Notes under the pieces: model-generated | Database searches by the model: none | What the model saw: only the letters and a program-made list of their open reading frames with translations | What the model was told of the DNA's origin: nothing | NCBI GenBank assembly: GCA_013397435.1 | Contig: VZRG01001309.1 | Coordinates: forward strand, 1 to 64,000 | Source: Erythrocercus mccallii | Lineage: Eukaryota; Chordata; Aves; Passeriformes; Dicruridae | Length of the DNA: 64,000 nt | Direction of reading: 5' to 3' | Shown here: positions 47,100-61,100 of the stretch, piece by piece | How the letters are laid out: each line of letters opens with the position of its first letter | Numbering within the stretch: position 1 is the stretch's first letter | Translations under genes and position numbers: made by a program

Positions 47100-48150
47100 C
47101 CTTAGTTTCCTCTTCCTTGGAGGAAAGAGGAAAGTATATCTGTAAGGGAGTGACCTATTTGATTTCCTAAAGATAGTGGACTTTGTTTAGAAGGAATGCT
47201 AAGATAAATAGCAAGTTTTTCCTTCAGTCACTCAAATTGAACTAGGGTGGAACATGCAAATGTTCTGGAGCATAAAGTCTGGTGTAAATGTAAATGTGTC
47301 TTCCCCCACCTCTGTCAAATGTATATATAAAAGAACCACAACTGCTTGGTAATCAAAGACTATTTGCCAGAAGATGACTATGGCTGTAAAATAGGAGGGA
47401 AAAGGGTGAAAGCTGCCCATGTTAGAAATGAGGAGGGGAAAAATCTTTTGAATGGCAGTATCTGTGACAGTGTAAAAAATTCTTTAGGGGAGAAGGAAAT
47501 TGGGAGATTTTCACAGTCAGTGGAAGACCAATGAACCTATTTTTGCTGTTGTAGTCTTCTATGCTGAATTGTAAGGATTTTTTTGTTAGGCTGTAGTTAT
47601 ATTTCTCACTAATTTCTATGAATGGTTTCAGCATACACCAGGAGACAAGTATCCTTTGGGGGGGGGCTGCTGATCATGGATACCATGCACAACAGTACTG
47701 ATTGAGACAAGAACACAATTTTCACAACAAGCATGTACTGTGTTGTGACTATATATGACTTTTATACTTTAGTTAAATGGATGTACTAATCCAAATTTCA
47801 AAGTTACTTCACAAAAACAGTTAAGTGTATTTACAGCGTGAATAAGTTACATAGTTGTCAGAATAAAAGTGTCTCAGATGTGCAACAGATTTACATGCAT
47901 ACATTTAACACTGGACAGCAGTTAAATGTAAGAAAAACCATATAGTTATGACATATATACATTACAAATAAAATAAGACATCTCTCTGAAGAAACTTAAC
48001 ATGAGAACTTGCATTTCACGTTAATATTTTTACTCTTTATACTCAAAATTTGTATTAAATAAAAATATGCATGCTTAACAGTTCAAAAGATTTGACTCTG
48101 TGATGGGACTTTTTCCTACAAAATGGCAAGTTAAATTAGATCAACCATCC
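47100..48150. other. ZAR1L-FRY intergenic region
   Basis: Region between two convergent genes, AT-rich, with short ORFs lacking domains. A G7 run lies near 47660. No repeat family was recognised. Confidence 0.6.
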
Positions 48151-48156
48151 TTTAAT
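48151..48156 (-). promoter_or_regulatory. Candidate FRY poly(A) signal (ATTAAA)
   Basis: TTTAAT on the plus strand, about 770 bases past the FRY stop. No canonical AATAAA for the minus strand was noticed between it and the stop, but long FRY 3' UTRs are known and the true end could differ. Confidence 0.3.
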
Positions 48157-48928
48157 AGTATAAATATATTCATAAAAGCAAACCTCTAGTAAAAAGCATC
48201 CAAGGTCCTTAATAAAAAAAAAATCCACCAAGCCCTTTCATGATCCTTGGGGGGGCCTAAGAACAGACCTCTGCAATATGATCCAGTACCTTCAGAGACA
48301 GTAGCCTAGTAACATTAGGAAATGTACTTCATAGCAGCTCATTGTTTTAAGATACAGTAATCATATTCAAATTACAGTGTACATTAAATTATAGTCTGTT
48401 TACAGTTTGTTTCATATACACAGGCTCTCAGCTTTTGACCAACAAGTTTCTGAGATTCCGTGGCCAGCTTCATTCTGCCCATCTTTCACTCAACTAAATA
48501 AGAAAAAAAAAAGGAAAAAATGTACAAGGTTTGTTTTTTTTTAACAAAAAATACTATTTTGTGAAGGAAACATTGCACTTTTGCCAACCGAAAATTAATT
48601 TGCTATAAAGGAAGTATTGTTCAGTGTAGTAGGCTTTGGTATGCAATGGAAGTCACTTCTTCAGTAGTGAGTTGCAGTTGCTCAGTGAAATGCTAACTGG
48701 GTTTTGTGCAACACGGAACAAAGGATGTTGTCCAGGTTCTCTATGCTACCTCTGTCCTTACAGTATTGCTATGTGTTTGAAGTTCAGCCCATTGCTTTTT
48801 AGAGGAAATCCTAAATGTAACAAGAGTGAGTACAGTTTGACCAAACCTTTGTAAGGCTGAGAAGACATCGAGCCACCTCACTCCTACAGGGCAGCACTCC
48901 CAGCTTGAAAGGGGGCCCAAGGGTCCTG

Positions 48929-49187
48929 TCAGAGACTTGTGCCGGAAACGCTGGAGTCTGGAAGAAAAGTATTGATGACCCGGTAGCTCTGAGCTCTGCG
49001 AATCATGTCACGGATCTCTATGTTCAGTTCCATTAGCTTGGTGCAGATTTCAGTCAGGCTCTGGTTGGAGCCCACCAGTGCATAGGTGCCCGTCTGACCC
49101 AGGGTTTGGTGGCGGAAGTAAATGTTCAGTAGTGTCTGGACTTCATCGTCAGAGCTGCTTCCAAAGATATCATTGGGCCACAAAATC
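48929..49187 (-). CDS. FRY: FRY last exon (coding part)
   Basis: Acceptor tccttgaag. It encodes ILWPNDIFGSSSDDEVQTLL through EIRDMIRRAQSYRVINTFLP and stops after SSVSGTSL with TGA at 48929-48931. Confidence 0.95.
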
Positions 49188-52100
49188 CTTCAAGGAAACA
49201 GGAAAAGAACAGGCATTTAATTATGGGTTTATTAGCAGAGACAGAAGCTGTGTGACAGAGATCTCTAGAAGAAGAATGGACTTGCACTTATAAGCTTATA
49301 AGCCTAAAGCAACTCACTGTTTTACACGACTCATTTGTTACTCATATTCTCGTGTCAGGAACTGAATACACATAAAGGTGCAATTTCCATTATCTAAAAA
49401 AAAAAAATGCTCAAGAAAGCTCATTCAAATAGGTGTAAGTGAAACTGGGCTGAATGTTAGCTCATGCCAATGACATGCACCTATAAGGAATTAATAAAAA
49501 GCTTCTTAAGAGCCTCACAGGACTTTTGACCTACAGAATGTAATTAAGCATCTTAATTGTTGCAAGCATATGTTTGATAGTTACTTGTGGCACACCTCTC
49601 CAAAAGTCAATATCAATGCCCCCATGCACCCTTGTACCTAATTAATTATGCTGATCCTGTGCATTACATTTTGTTAAGAAGATAATAAATGCATACTTTT
49701 CTAATAACATGAAAGTCTAATATGAACCATGTAGGAGAACTTGCCTGCATTCTCTTATTTGTCTGACGGCTTTAACAAGTTCATTGTTTTTCAAACACTC
49801 CAGCATGGACTGAATAGCTGCTTCAGTGGAGTTGAATGTGGGCTCAGATTCTGTTGTCAGAGGCTCAGCTGCGATTGCAGCAGTAGCATCCTTCAGATTT
49901 TTCTTCAGCTCACTCAGTTCTCTTGACATATTTAACAGCTGTTCCAAGGAGAAAAATGAGAGATGGGTATTTTCATTCTCCATAAGCCCCACACGGAGTA
50001 GGTACTTCAAGTTTGTCCTTACTACTACATTGGAAGTACACATTATGGAAAAGACCCCAATTTAATACAAGGACATTGCCTGATCTCTGAACAATATAGA
50101 GAAAAAGCAAATGACTGGGTTTTTTTTTACCTTTGTGCATCCTTTAATATTATGCTGTAGTTTTGGCTTGCTAAAATGCAGGAGCATATCTAAACAAGCT
50201 TTTATTTTTCACCCTTGCTACTTTCTTCACATCATAGTAGAAGAGCTGAAGAAAACGTACGTCTCCTAGCAAGATGTTGATATTTATTTACAAAACACAT
50301 GCAGCATTTGACATGATTAACAGATGGACAGGAATTATATAACCCTTTCTCATGCTGAAAAGTTAATACAGCACAAGATTCATAAATAATTAGTAAGTTA
50401 ATAATTTTCAAGGATCTACTTTTTCATGCTCCTGCATGCTAAAAATAACCACTGTCACGTGAACTAAAAATGGACTTTTCTTCAAGTAATAGCTTATGGC
50501 TTCAGCAAAATATGCAAATGTCATGGTGAAATAGGTATTCTTTGTACAATTGTTTCTCAGTTCCAGGGGTTGCATTATTTATAAAAATTTAACAAAGTCA
50601 TAACTGGGAAATACACTTACAGAAATCAATTACAAGGAACACAAAATCTTTCTGAAACATAGACTGCTCTAGTAGTAGTAGATGCCTATTGTCCTGTCTT
50701 CTCTTAAAAGGCAACAGCCCAGTCACATTTTGAGCCAGCCTTCACAACATACAATTTATTGTATCCTTGAGATAAAATAAATAGTCAAACTCTTTTTACT
50801 CCAATAGCACATCTGATAAAACAATTTCTGTTTATAGGCCATCTCTAAACTACTAGAATATGTCATAAAATACATGTAATAGCTTCAAATTTTATTTTAC
50901 AAAGCAGAGTACTACAACTTCTTCTCTTCAATAGTTTAAAATATACACATTTTTCTCCTTCCTGGTAGAAAAATACACATGGCATGGTAAGTTAAATCTT
51001 TCCTTAAATAATAATCATTCAGCTTAAAGTGATCACCTCAAAGATGTTTCAAAGTATTACATATTTTAAGCAACTGCTGAAAATAAACTTGACTAACAGT
51101 ACTGTTCTTCTAAAGTCTTGGGTTTTTTTTAAGTAAGATACATGGATTTATCTAAAAACAAAAAGCTGTTTGGATCAAAAGTGAGAGGGTGCCGTGTCAA
51201 AAATATTTAAAGAAAAAGGCTTGTAAGCGTTACAGAATTAAAAATACAGGACATTAAGGTATTTAGTTGATTATGTATGACTGCAGATTAATAGTCAGGG
51301 TTAAATAGTGTGATCCTTGTTGTTAAGTCCATAGAAAGAAAAAAAAGAAGAACACAAAAATAAAGTGGAATTTTCAATATAGGATTTTGTAGTTTGTTAC
51401 ATACCTCTGGCATGGAACTCACTTCGTGCACTTGTCCAATAAGTTTACAGTAGGACTGAAAAAGCAACAGCAGCTGGAAGTGCAGTTTATATAATCTCTG
51501 ACAGAGTTCCAATTGCTAAGGAAAGATTTGTAAGAGAAGAAATGATTAATAAATATTAGTGAGTTTAGATAATTTTTGAATAACTAACAAAACACATTAA
51601 GATAGTTTTATTTTATTTTATTATTTTATTATTTTACTGAAGTATGATAATACTATTTCAGAAAATAAGTAATGATTTTTCTTCTGCAGCTAAGTCATAT
51701 ATGACATTGAAAATAAAATTATGACAGCTAGCTCTCAGGTAGCACGTCAGCATCAGCCTCAAAACATTCTGTTTTGGTTAGCTTCACTGTCTCCAGTTTG
51801 CAGCTGAAAAGCAGAGGCAGGATATGGGGGAAGTGACTTTCCTGCAAAGGACATGAAACTCCCGCATTTCAGATATGGTTGAAGACCTCTTCTAAGGGAT
51901 TAAATCTAAGAGAGAAGCTGTGAAATAGTTGTCCAAGATAGTCAAAACTCCTGCCTGCTCCTCTGAGGAGAGAGAAACAGAGGTGATAAATCCTTCTAGG
52001 AGCAAGAAGGAGGAAATGCCAGCCCTGGAACTTAAAACACTCCTCATGGATTTTCACTGTCTTAAAGAAACTATACCACAGCTGGATGGAGTTTAATGTG

Positions 52101-55100
52101 TATGAGCGTATTTGGCTTCTATGAAGTATTCTCCCAGATTAAGTAGATACTGCTCTATGAGTATTCACTTGTTTCTTCCAGTGTGAAGTGCAGCATGACA
52201 AAAGATGTCAGACACATTGAAATAATGGGTGATCGGGACAGCTGCCAGAGAGGTTAGGTTAATATGCTTATGATTCCTGGTATTCTTGTGTCTAACAGGA
52301 GGGGAATCTCATAGTTCCACAGCTGGATCATGGTGAAGAAGGTGAAGAACATTTAATCTTTGGCTAATTACATAAAAAGTGAACATCCTGCAAGTACAAG
52401 TCCTGACCTTGTACTGACCTTTGGCAGGAAAGCCTTACAGACTTCCAACCGTATTTGATTTGCCTACTGTGACAGACACCGTGACCAAGGGTGGGCTCAG
52501 TGATATTTCCATCTGTTTGGAGGAACTAAAGCAGAATTTCATGCCAAAATTGGCAGAAAAGAAGAAGCTATTCATGTTTGCTTCTTTAAGCACTTCATAC
52601 ATACTTAGTTACCAGCACGTGCTGCAGCTCTGTGCTGAATTTGGGACTGTGCAAATGTCAGCACAAACACTAACAGAAAATACATTATAAATGTTTAGAT
52701 GACTGAAGAGTTTTATTTACATAGGGTTCAACATTTAAGTGCCACATTTTTTATTAACAAGCCAAAATTAGAACCACAGCTCAGCGTTCCAGTTCCCCAA
52801 AATTCTGTACCAGCCTCACAAGGCTGAGGGGCTAAGGTCAAAAGCAAATTTCATCTTTGTTCATCAGAGTGAGGTGGACACCAACCACCCATCTATGAGC
52901 AGCCAGCCAAGGACACTGCCAAAATGAGGCAGAGCTAGTCTCCTTCTAAAGGGGGTTTATGGAGGAAAGTGGGAGCAGGAGGATAGTGCCAAGCCAGCAG
53001 GTGTCAGCCTAGCAGGGTGTGTCCTCTGAAGGCCAGGCAGACGGAGCTGCTCACACCTCAGCACCACCACAGCAGCAGAGCTCAGCACGGTAAATTTGCC
53101 CGGTCTGCAGTCTGTGTCATTCTGGATCTTGTATCTGTGTTGTTATGTTTAATGTCTGTCACTGGTGGGCAGCATTGGAGTGCTCCTGTCCTAAATGGAA
53201 AAGAGGAATTTCAGCAAGGAGTCCTTCAGCAAGTTTGCAGATGACACAGAAGGATGGGATGCCATCCATGGACAAATTTGAGAAGTGGGCCCATGAAAAC
53301 CCAATAAGGTTCAACAAGTCCAAGTGCAAGGGGCTGCACCTGCGCTGGGGCAATCCCAGACACGAGCAGAGATTGGGAGAGGAACTCACTGAGAGCGGCC
53401 CTGTGGAGTTCTGGATGAAGAGCTGAACATGAGCCAGCAGTGTGTGCTCACAGCCAAGAAGAAAAACCACATCCTGGGCAGCATCAGGAGCAGCTCTCCT
53501 GTGAAGAGAGGCTGAGAGGGGTTTGCCTCTCAGGAGAAGAGAAGGCTCCAGGAAGATCTTATAATAACCTTCCAATACTTAAAGGGGCATATAAAAAACA
53601 TGGAGAGCAACTTCCTACACAGGCAGATCGTGGTAGGACAAGGGACAATAGCTTTAAACAAAAAGAGGAGAGATTTAGATTAGATGTTAGGAAGAATTTC
53701 TTTACACAGAGGGTAGTGAGGCACTGGAACAGTGCCTCAGTGTCTAGAGAAGTTGTGGATGCCCTGCCCCTGTAAGTGTTCAAGACCAGGTTGGATGAGG
53801 TTTTCAGCAACCTGGTGTAGTGGAAGGTGTCCCTGCCTATGGCAGGGGGATTGGAACTATATGATCTTTAAGGTACCTTCCAACTCAAACCATTTTATGA
53901 TCCCACCAGACTGGATATGACAGCAAAGACCCACAAATGCAGAAAGAAGGCCCAGCAGATCCATGGTGGGGAGCAGATGTGCTAGGGCAGAAACTGACTT
54001 GTGGACAGGGACAAAGCCTATCAGAACAAAGAGAGCATAAGGAACATTGCCAGTGAAATAAACCTGACCAGGGGCCGTTCTCTGTAACCAAGGGCACAGA
54101 TTTGCAATTGTGTGGCTAAGCATTCTCTTCCCAAAATAAAGACTGTTTAGATAGAGCCTCCTGGAGATGTCTCTGGCTTCTGTCTTCTCTCAAACCATGC
54201 TCAGGCACATCAGGGGCTGGCTGGTGGCCCAGCCAGGCAAGGTGCTGACCACTCACCCAAGTGAGCACCAGCCCAGGGACACACACTTCCTCCCTGGTCC
54301 TGTTCAGCTTGCAAGTAGGGACACAGCCTGAGGTTCCCCAGCAGGGATCGAATTCACTCTATTCAAATTTTGGAGACCTGGCAACACTACTTTGCAGTTA
54401 CATACACATATAATTGGAGGTGTCAGGGAGTTAATAATTAATTGAAAACAAGTATAACATCATTAAAACATCATCTCATGATAGCTTGGCCTGTAACGCT
54501 GGATTTTTTTTTTGTCCCTGGAGAAAAATGATTCAGTTTCACCCTTCTGGCTGCTAACCTGAATGAAAACAAAGGTCAAACTAATGGGTCTAGTTTGACT
54601 CAGTATTTAGTTACTGTATCAAGCAACTCAATTTTTGTTCTTTCTAAATATTAGCAACCAATAGTGGTGAAACTGTCCATCAATGTATATGCAAAATCCA
54701 TTTGAAACATAACAGCCAACTATAAACTGTAGTTTTTCACTAGGACAGATGGAAAACAATTAATTTTAAAATAACAAGTAATGTTTCCTGCCCCAGCATA
54801 TTACATCCATTCAAAAGCTTGATTTGTAAAAATGTATGTAAATGACCATTTGAAACAGCAAATGAGTGTCAAAATTTTGGCACAGTATTTTTTGATTTCA
54901 CAAAACACATTAGTAAATTATTTTAGTCACTGCACTTAGAACCACGTATTGTATAGGAAAATTATAACAAAAAAGAAAACATGCTCAGAAAGTAAAACAG
55001 TAGAATTGGGGTGTATTAGCCCATCCACAGATGGACAAAAATATGAAAGAACTTCAACTTACTGCAAGAGATTCCATTTGCTACACAGCAAGCATGGCAC

Positions 55101-58100
55101 AGGAGAAAAGGAAAGGAAAGAAAGTATAGTGTCAGTGTAATGCATGCAATAGGAAGCACAGCCCATCTGTAATAGCATAACTTGTCAGCAGTATTAGCAA
55201 TGCTTGCCTCAACCTGATAATTGGTTGGAATATCACATTCAACATGCACAGCATTCTTAATAAAATCAAGCTTTAATTCTAATGGTAAATTCCAGTCTAC
55301 ATATCCTCAGTTAGATCTTCAGATTTATTAGTTTAGATTTATCCCACCCAGTAGCTCAAGAACTTACAGTGAAATAGAAAACTCTTGAAATAATACTTTT
55401 ATTTAAATTTGGTTTCTTTCTTATTAAAAAGAGCTCATATTGCAAAGTACTAAAAAAATTTAGGAAGGATTTTCAAGTGATGAACAAAACTGAACTTCAC
55501 TATTTCTAAATATTTTCTTGTTTAAAAATATTTATTTTTTTTGACGAATAGATCTAATGAAATTGGCAGGATAAGTTTTATGGCTGCTGGGTTTATTACT
55601 TGGCACATTGCAATGGAAATGTTTTGCATATAACTTTCAAGTTATGACTATCATAAAGAAAAGAAATGCATGGAAAATGCCAGTTTTGTTTAACTACATA
55701 GCAAAGCCACATGTTGAGACAGCCTTATATCCCTTCCTCTCACCAGTAATAATTCACTGGTTTATAATTCTGAAGCTATTAAAATGTCAGTGTAAGTCCT
55801 TTTGCAATAATAATAAAAATTCTAATTGACTTACATTAGCATTTCAAAGATTAGGGGACTAAGTGCTCTCTTCAAAACATAAGTGTTCCTCTTTCCTTTG
55901 CCAAGAACCAGCATTTGTACTCTGTGTTCACTTAATGCAGCTTTTCTTATTTTATAAATATTACAATCTCATTACATTTTACATGAAGAGAGTCATCATG
56001 TAAATGCTGTAAATAACAAACACAACCACATCTGCCCAGTTATGGCCTGATGTCAGTGCATATGCACACAGTGTTAATAAGCATATGGAATTCTTATTAA
56101 AATTATTTACCTTACCATGAATGTAAAGGCAGAAAATACAGAAATGTGAAATAATATTGACTTTGATGAGCCTAACAGAGTATTTCAGTCTGTTTTCTTT
56201 ACATTGGCCTTACTATTAAGATATATACATGAAAAGTGTTGCCCCAAACCCTGCACTACTCTTCTATAAAACCATGACAAACTAAGCTTTAATTTCTTGT
56301 GGTGCTTATTTTTTTTCCTTTAACATTGCTTGAATAGTTTCTTCTTCTATTTAGTACTCTTAAAAAAACCCCTTTATATCTTGGCTTCCATGCAGTTCAC
56401 ATAAATGAAGCTTTATAAAGCTAAATTCAAGATAAGAGGACGACAAGAGCAGACAGATCACTGTGCTCCAGTAAACTCACAGGTGTGCTAACTTGTGTTT
56501 TTCAAATCTTGTTGTCTCTCTTAAGCTACTCTGAAGTTCAGCATGCCACCAAGTTTCACTTTGACTTTCAGAAATACTGGAATCCATATATAATTTCTAA
56601 TTTGCCATGGAATTTACTTTAAAGAAGGGGGGAAGAGGGAGGCGGAAGCAGCAAATAAGTGAATTGCATGGTCTTTTCTGCCAGAAAACACTGTCTCCTC
56701 TGTACTGCTTCCAAAACAAGAGCAAGCCAAAAAAAAAAGGGGTGAGGAAGAAGTTTCACATTACATGAAAAACCCTTCTTCAATGGAAGAAAATATATGG
56801 GATATAAAATTTCCCTGAGCTACTGATGCTCAGCTCCATATTGCTCTCCAATATCATGACTGTAACTTCCTCTCTCTTTCAGCATAAAATGAAAGATTCC
56901 TTGGAAGTTGAAAAGAGAGTAGTTACTGGCTCCAGTGATACTTATTTTATTCCACAGCAGCAAAGGCTCAGGTGGAATGAGGACATAGCCTTCACACTTT
57001 TCAATTTCCGGTTTAATTCTTAGAGTAAGGGAAGTGTTTTAGATTAGTTGATAGACACTACACAATCAGTGGTTTTAACTGCTGAAAATACCAAATGTTT
57101 AGAGTACTTGGATGATTTACACAATTCTTTAAGCAGCCAGTAAATGCAGCATCTAAGAACACACTCCCTAGCAGCAACACTTTGATTTAGTTTTTTATTC
57201 CTAGAATTACTGTTTTGTACTGTTAGCAGACAAGGAAGACAGCAAGGCACTAATTTTTAGATCTCAGATTTTCTTGTTTTTTTAAGGAATCATTTTTACA
57301 TACTGAAAAGAGATGACAGCTACATAATTACTTCAGTCTTCAGTCATTTACTGGCACAGGAGAGTCCCAGCATAACAAAATAACCACTGCATGCAAGAGT
57401 CTATTAAATGCAAGTGCATTTTATTAAGGTATTCTATTTGCCTTAACATGTCAGCAGACAAAACCTTTTCCCATGATCTAGGAAGTTGAGTATATACATA
57501 AACTTTTGTATATACCAGAGATAGAGAGAACAGCATATGCTGTGCATTCTTGAATATCCACTGGACTTGAAGGATAGTAGAAACTATTCTCTGTGGGGAA
57601 ATCTACACACAGCTGTGTTCCTCCTTTAGAAAAGCTGCCTACCTGAGCCAATTTTACCTCATTGTCGAGTCATGGATCTGTCAAGCAACAGTCAGATAAC
57701 TGACTATTAAGAATTTCTAGCTTAACAGGGGTCTGACTGTGCCTTGAGCTTAACTGTATCTCAACTCAGCTCCAGATGACTGTGGTCCCAATGGGTACAC
57801 CTCCAGTCTTGTTGGTGGCCTAGAGTGATTGTACCTTTAGCCACAGGGAAACTCACAGCAGCAGGTATATTCTGATTTCCAGGGACAAATTTTTATGGGG
57901 TGCAGCATGTTTTAAATATCCATTAACAGTTTGAGTTTGCAAAGGCCACATCCATTAGCTTGTGGTGAGGAAGGTTTGAGAAAGGCATATACTGACTTTG
58001 GACTTACAGAGTAAACTGAATGTCTCATTGGGAAATAAATGTTATTTGAATTAGCAGTGTTAATTGACAAGAAAAAGAGGATCTTCCAAATACAGTTTTT

Positions 58101-61100
58101 CCAGAAGAGCAAACAAAGAAACAAGCCATCCAGTCTTTGACTAGATTTAAAAAAAACTCCTTTCTTGATAAGGCTAAAGAATACTGATAGTTGTACTCAT
58201 CTAAGACTAACACCTGGACAGACAGCACAATAACATGTGCAGTTATCTTTTGGCTATAAATTGACTCCTATGTCATTGAGACTCTGTTGCTCAAAGTAGC
58301 ATCAAAGCTTACAAATCACACACATCCAAATCATGTAATCTGTTGCAATAATAAGGCAGGGGAAAGACATTCTGGGACATGAAGCTTTTACCCGATTTCA
58401 GAAAAGTTGCTAGCTCTAGCATCTGACCTAAACAACTTCTATTTCAAGCTTCTTTAATGTCAGAATAAGCAATTTTTGCCTTTGCCCATTTTCAGTAACA
58501 GTAACAATAGCCAACAAATCATGTGCAATTATTTTGAAATAAGATGTGATTAGAGAAACTGTCCCAAATTAGTTACTAGCATCAGGAGGCATTTGTGATG
58601 CAACCACTTGTGACAATGCTGTATTTGTCTCACATCTGTCTCATTTGTAAAGGGTGTGTTTTCCCCTCAAGCTTTTTATCAGGTGGGGAGTTCTAAGAAT
58701 CTAAGATTTCTGCCTTCTGTAGAACAAGCTGTTGCTTTTTCTTCCTGCAATTAATTCTGAACCTTTTCCAGAAGTAGCCTGGTTTTGTGCTTGGCTGAAC
58801 AATTTTTTAGGACAGAAGTTTTCAGCAGGATTTTGGGCCCTAGACTAAACCACAATGAGTTTAAGAGTTTGGGCAGGTTCCCTTGTGACTATCACTGTAA
58901 GACAGATTTTGTTTTCCCTCTAAAATTATTAGTGAGGGAGAAGTGGAGAGGAAAGATAAGAAAACAAAACTTCCAGTCTAGGAGTAATTCTTCCTTGTCC
59001 TCTCCTAATTCCATTTCCTCCGTTTCCCTGGCCTCTTCCTCCCATTACACTTTCACTGAATAAACAGATTGCTCCTTTGGGAAAAGCTGCTTCAGTTGAG
59101 GTGAATCAGTAGGGAAGAAAAGAAATATGCCTGTTCATCCTGTCAACTTCCAAGGAATAATGCATTTTGGCCTGAATGAATAATGCTGGGGAGAAACTAG
59201 GGAGTCCTAAAGGAATGAGAAACCCTTCTTTTCAGTCTGTCTGATAAGGAGTATAAATACCAACACTGGCTTCACAAAGCACACATTTAATTCCAAAACA
59301 GAGAACACCTAGTTATAAAAACCCACACAAGTGGAACATTACATTTACTGACTTTTAGATGTGTTTAGGCCAATTATATGAGCTCAGTTCACAGGTTATT
59401 CCTTCTCCTTAGCGCTATTTCTTTACTTTTTCAAAAAGGAAACAATGCAGTTGATCAACAAAAAGTGTCATTCTCCATCCCATTCTATGCGTTTCCAAAA
59501 GAGAGATGAAGTGGATAAATTAAGCTGTCTACAGCACGGTATGTAACACTACAGTCTGAAGTCACTGTTCAGGGTGTTTGTACATCAGAGGGAATGGAAT
59601 GCTGGGATGCCCATGCACATCCCAGCAGTGCTATATATTCCACTTCCCTCTCTCAGGAGAGGCAGTGGTATGTATTCCAGGTCTCTTTTTTTAGACTTGG
59701 GAACAGCTCATTTGTACTTCCTTGCACACCATCGCAATTACAGAAGAGACAGTATCTTATTTAAATGCCCTGCAAAGTGCCTAACTTTTGCTGGTGCCAG
59801 TGCTAGGTGGGGAAAGATTGAACAATTTTCCCACCGCCTGTGATTGCAGCCAGAGGATTTATTAGAAAATCAGATTTGCTAATAAGGTCAAGGAAGCCAA
59901 AATGCAGGGGTGGCGAGGATTTGAGATTCTTGGAAAATGGCATAAAAAAGCAAAAATCAAGGGAGTTCAAAGACAAGAAAACAAATACATAGAGATGGGA
60001 AACAGAGGTTAAGATAAAGACAGAAGAAAATAAAGTGACTTAGAGGAGAAGACAGAAAAACTGAAACCAACATAAAACAAGGTATTTGAAAAAAATGGTT
60101 ACAACAGTCAAGTCTGTGTTCTGAATATGTCACAATTATCTTTTTTAAGTTAAAATATATGGGAAGAGGAAATGTCACTTTTTTCTACATGCTCTTTGCT
60201 TGCTTCCCAGTTTTGACTACTTCTGTCCAGCCCCCTCTTTTTCCCATCCCTCCACTGTCTTCCTTCCAAAAGGAAACAGCCTAACAAAATAACATCCCTT
60301 AACTCATTATACATCACCAAGATATCATCTGTTTCCTATACTTAGTATATCAGATAACATATACTTAATACATCAAATAACAGTATTAACTGCTTATGGT
60401 ATTGATATCTGAAAATAGGATTCCTTAACTGGAATCAAGAAACATGAACAAACAAATAAATATACATGTACATGTGTGTATGAACTTGTTACAAATTGAT
60501 AAAAGAGATATTTTGCCTTAGCTCTAAATACTAATCTACAGCATAAATAATTTTGCTGGCCATCTTACTGTCACTGTTTTGTAACTACTGATCTAAGTGT
60601 ATTTCAACCAGGCAATATTTGCTGTTGGGCAGACAGCGACTGTAACAGCCGAAGATAAAAAGGGAGTAACATGGGAAGAGAGTACAGCAGGAATGATTTT
60701 CAAAGACAGTGTGGAAAACTGCTATTGCAACATCCTTCTGAAAGGCAGAGCACAGGGTTAGGGTCAGCTCTGCTTCTTTGTCTATAGTAGGACAGCAAAA
60801 GTACCTCCTGTGAATACTTCCCATTTCCTGTGGCCAGGACTGAGGCAAAACCAATACCTTCAAGCCTAAAGTGTGAAAACTGGATTATGCCCAAGCCCAG
60901 CAGAGAATCAAGGACAAAGCAGACCAGGCTCTTGTGGGTTCAAGAACAAGATACATCACACATACGTCACTCTATGGGAGAGAAATAATACTGGCCATTC
61001 ATTACCTTCTCTTCAGAGTCCCCTGGCTGGCAGGTAATAACTCCATCTCGTGAGCCCCCTGCAAACGTTGCTTTGCAGTTTGCAAGCCACTGTTTTCAGA

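Larger units (their letters stand above)
51516..61005 (-). other. FRY intron, 9.5 kb
   Basis: Large intron between exons encoding DSEEK and QLELC. It contains one CR1 fragment at about 53210-53900. The remainder is AT-rich with no supported exon on either strand; I looked for in-frame pieces flanked by splice sites and accepted none. Confidence 0.75.

Noticed and set aside
49717..49744. Use of a downstream GT (ATG|GTTCAT) as donor for the FRY penultimate exon
   Set aside because: It does not join in frame to ILWPND, while the GC donor has perfect flanks and gives the right frame.
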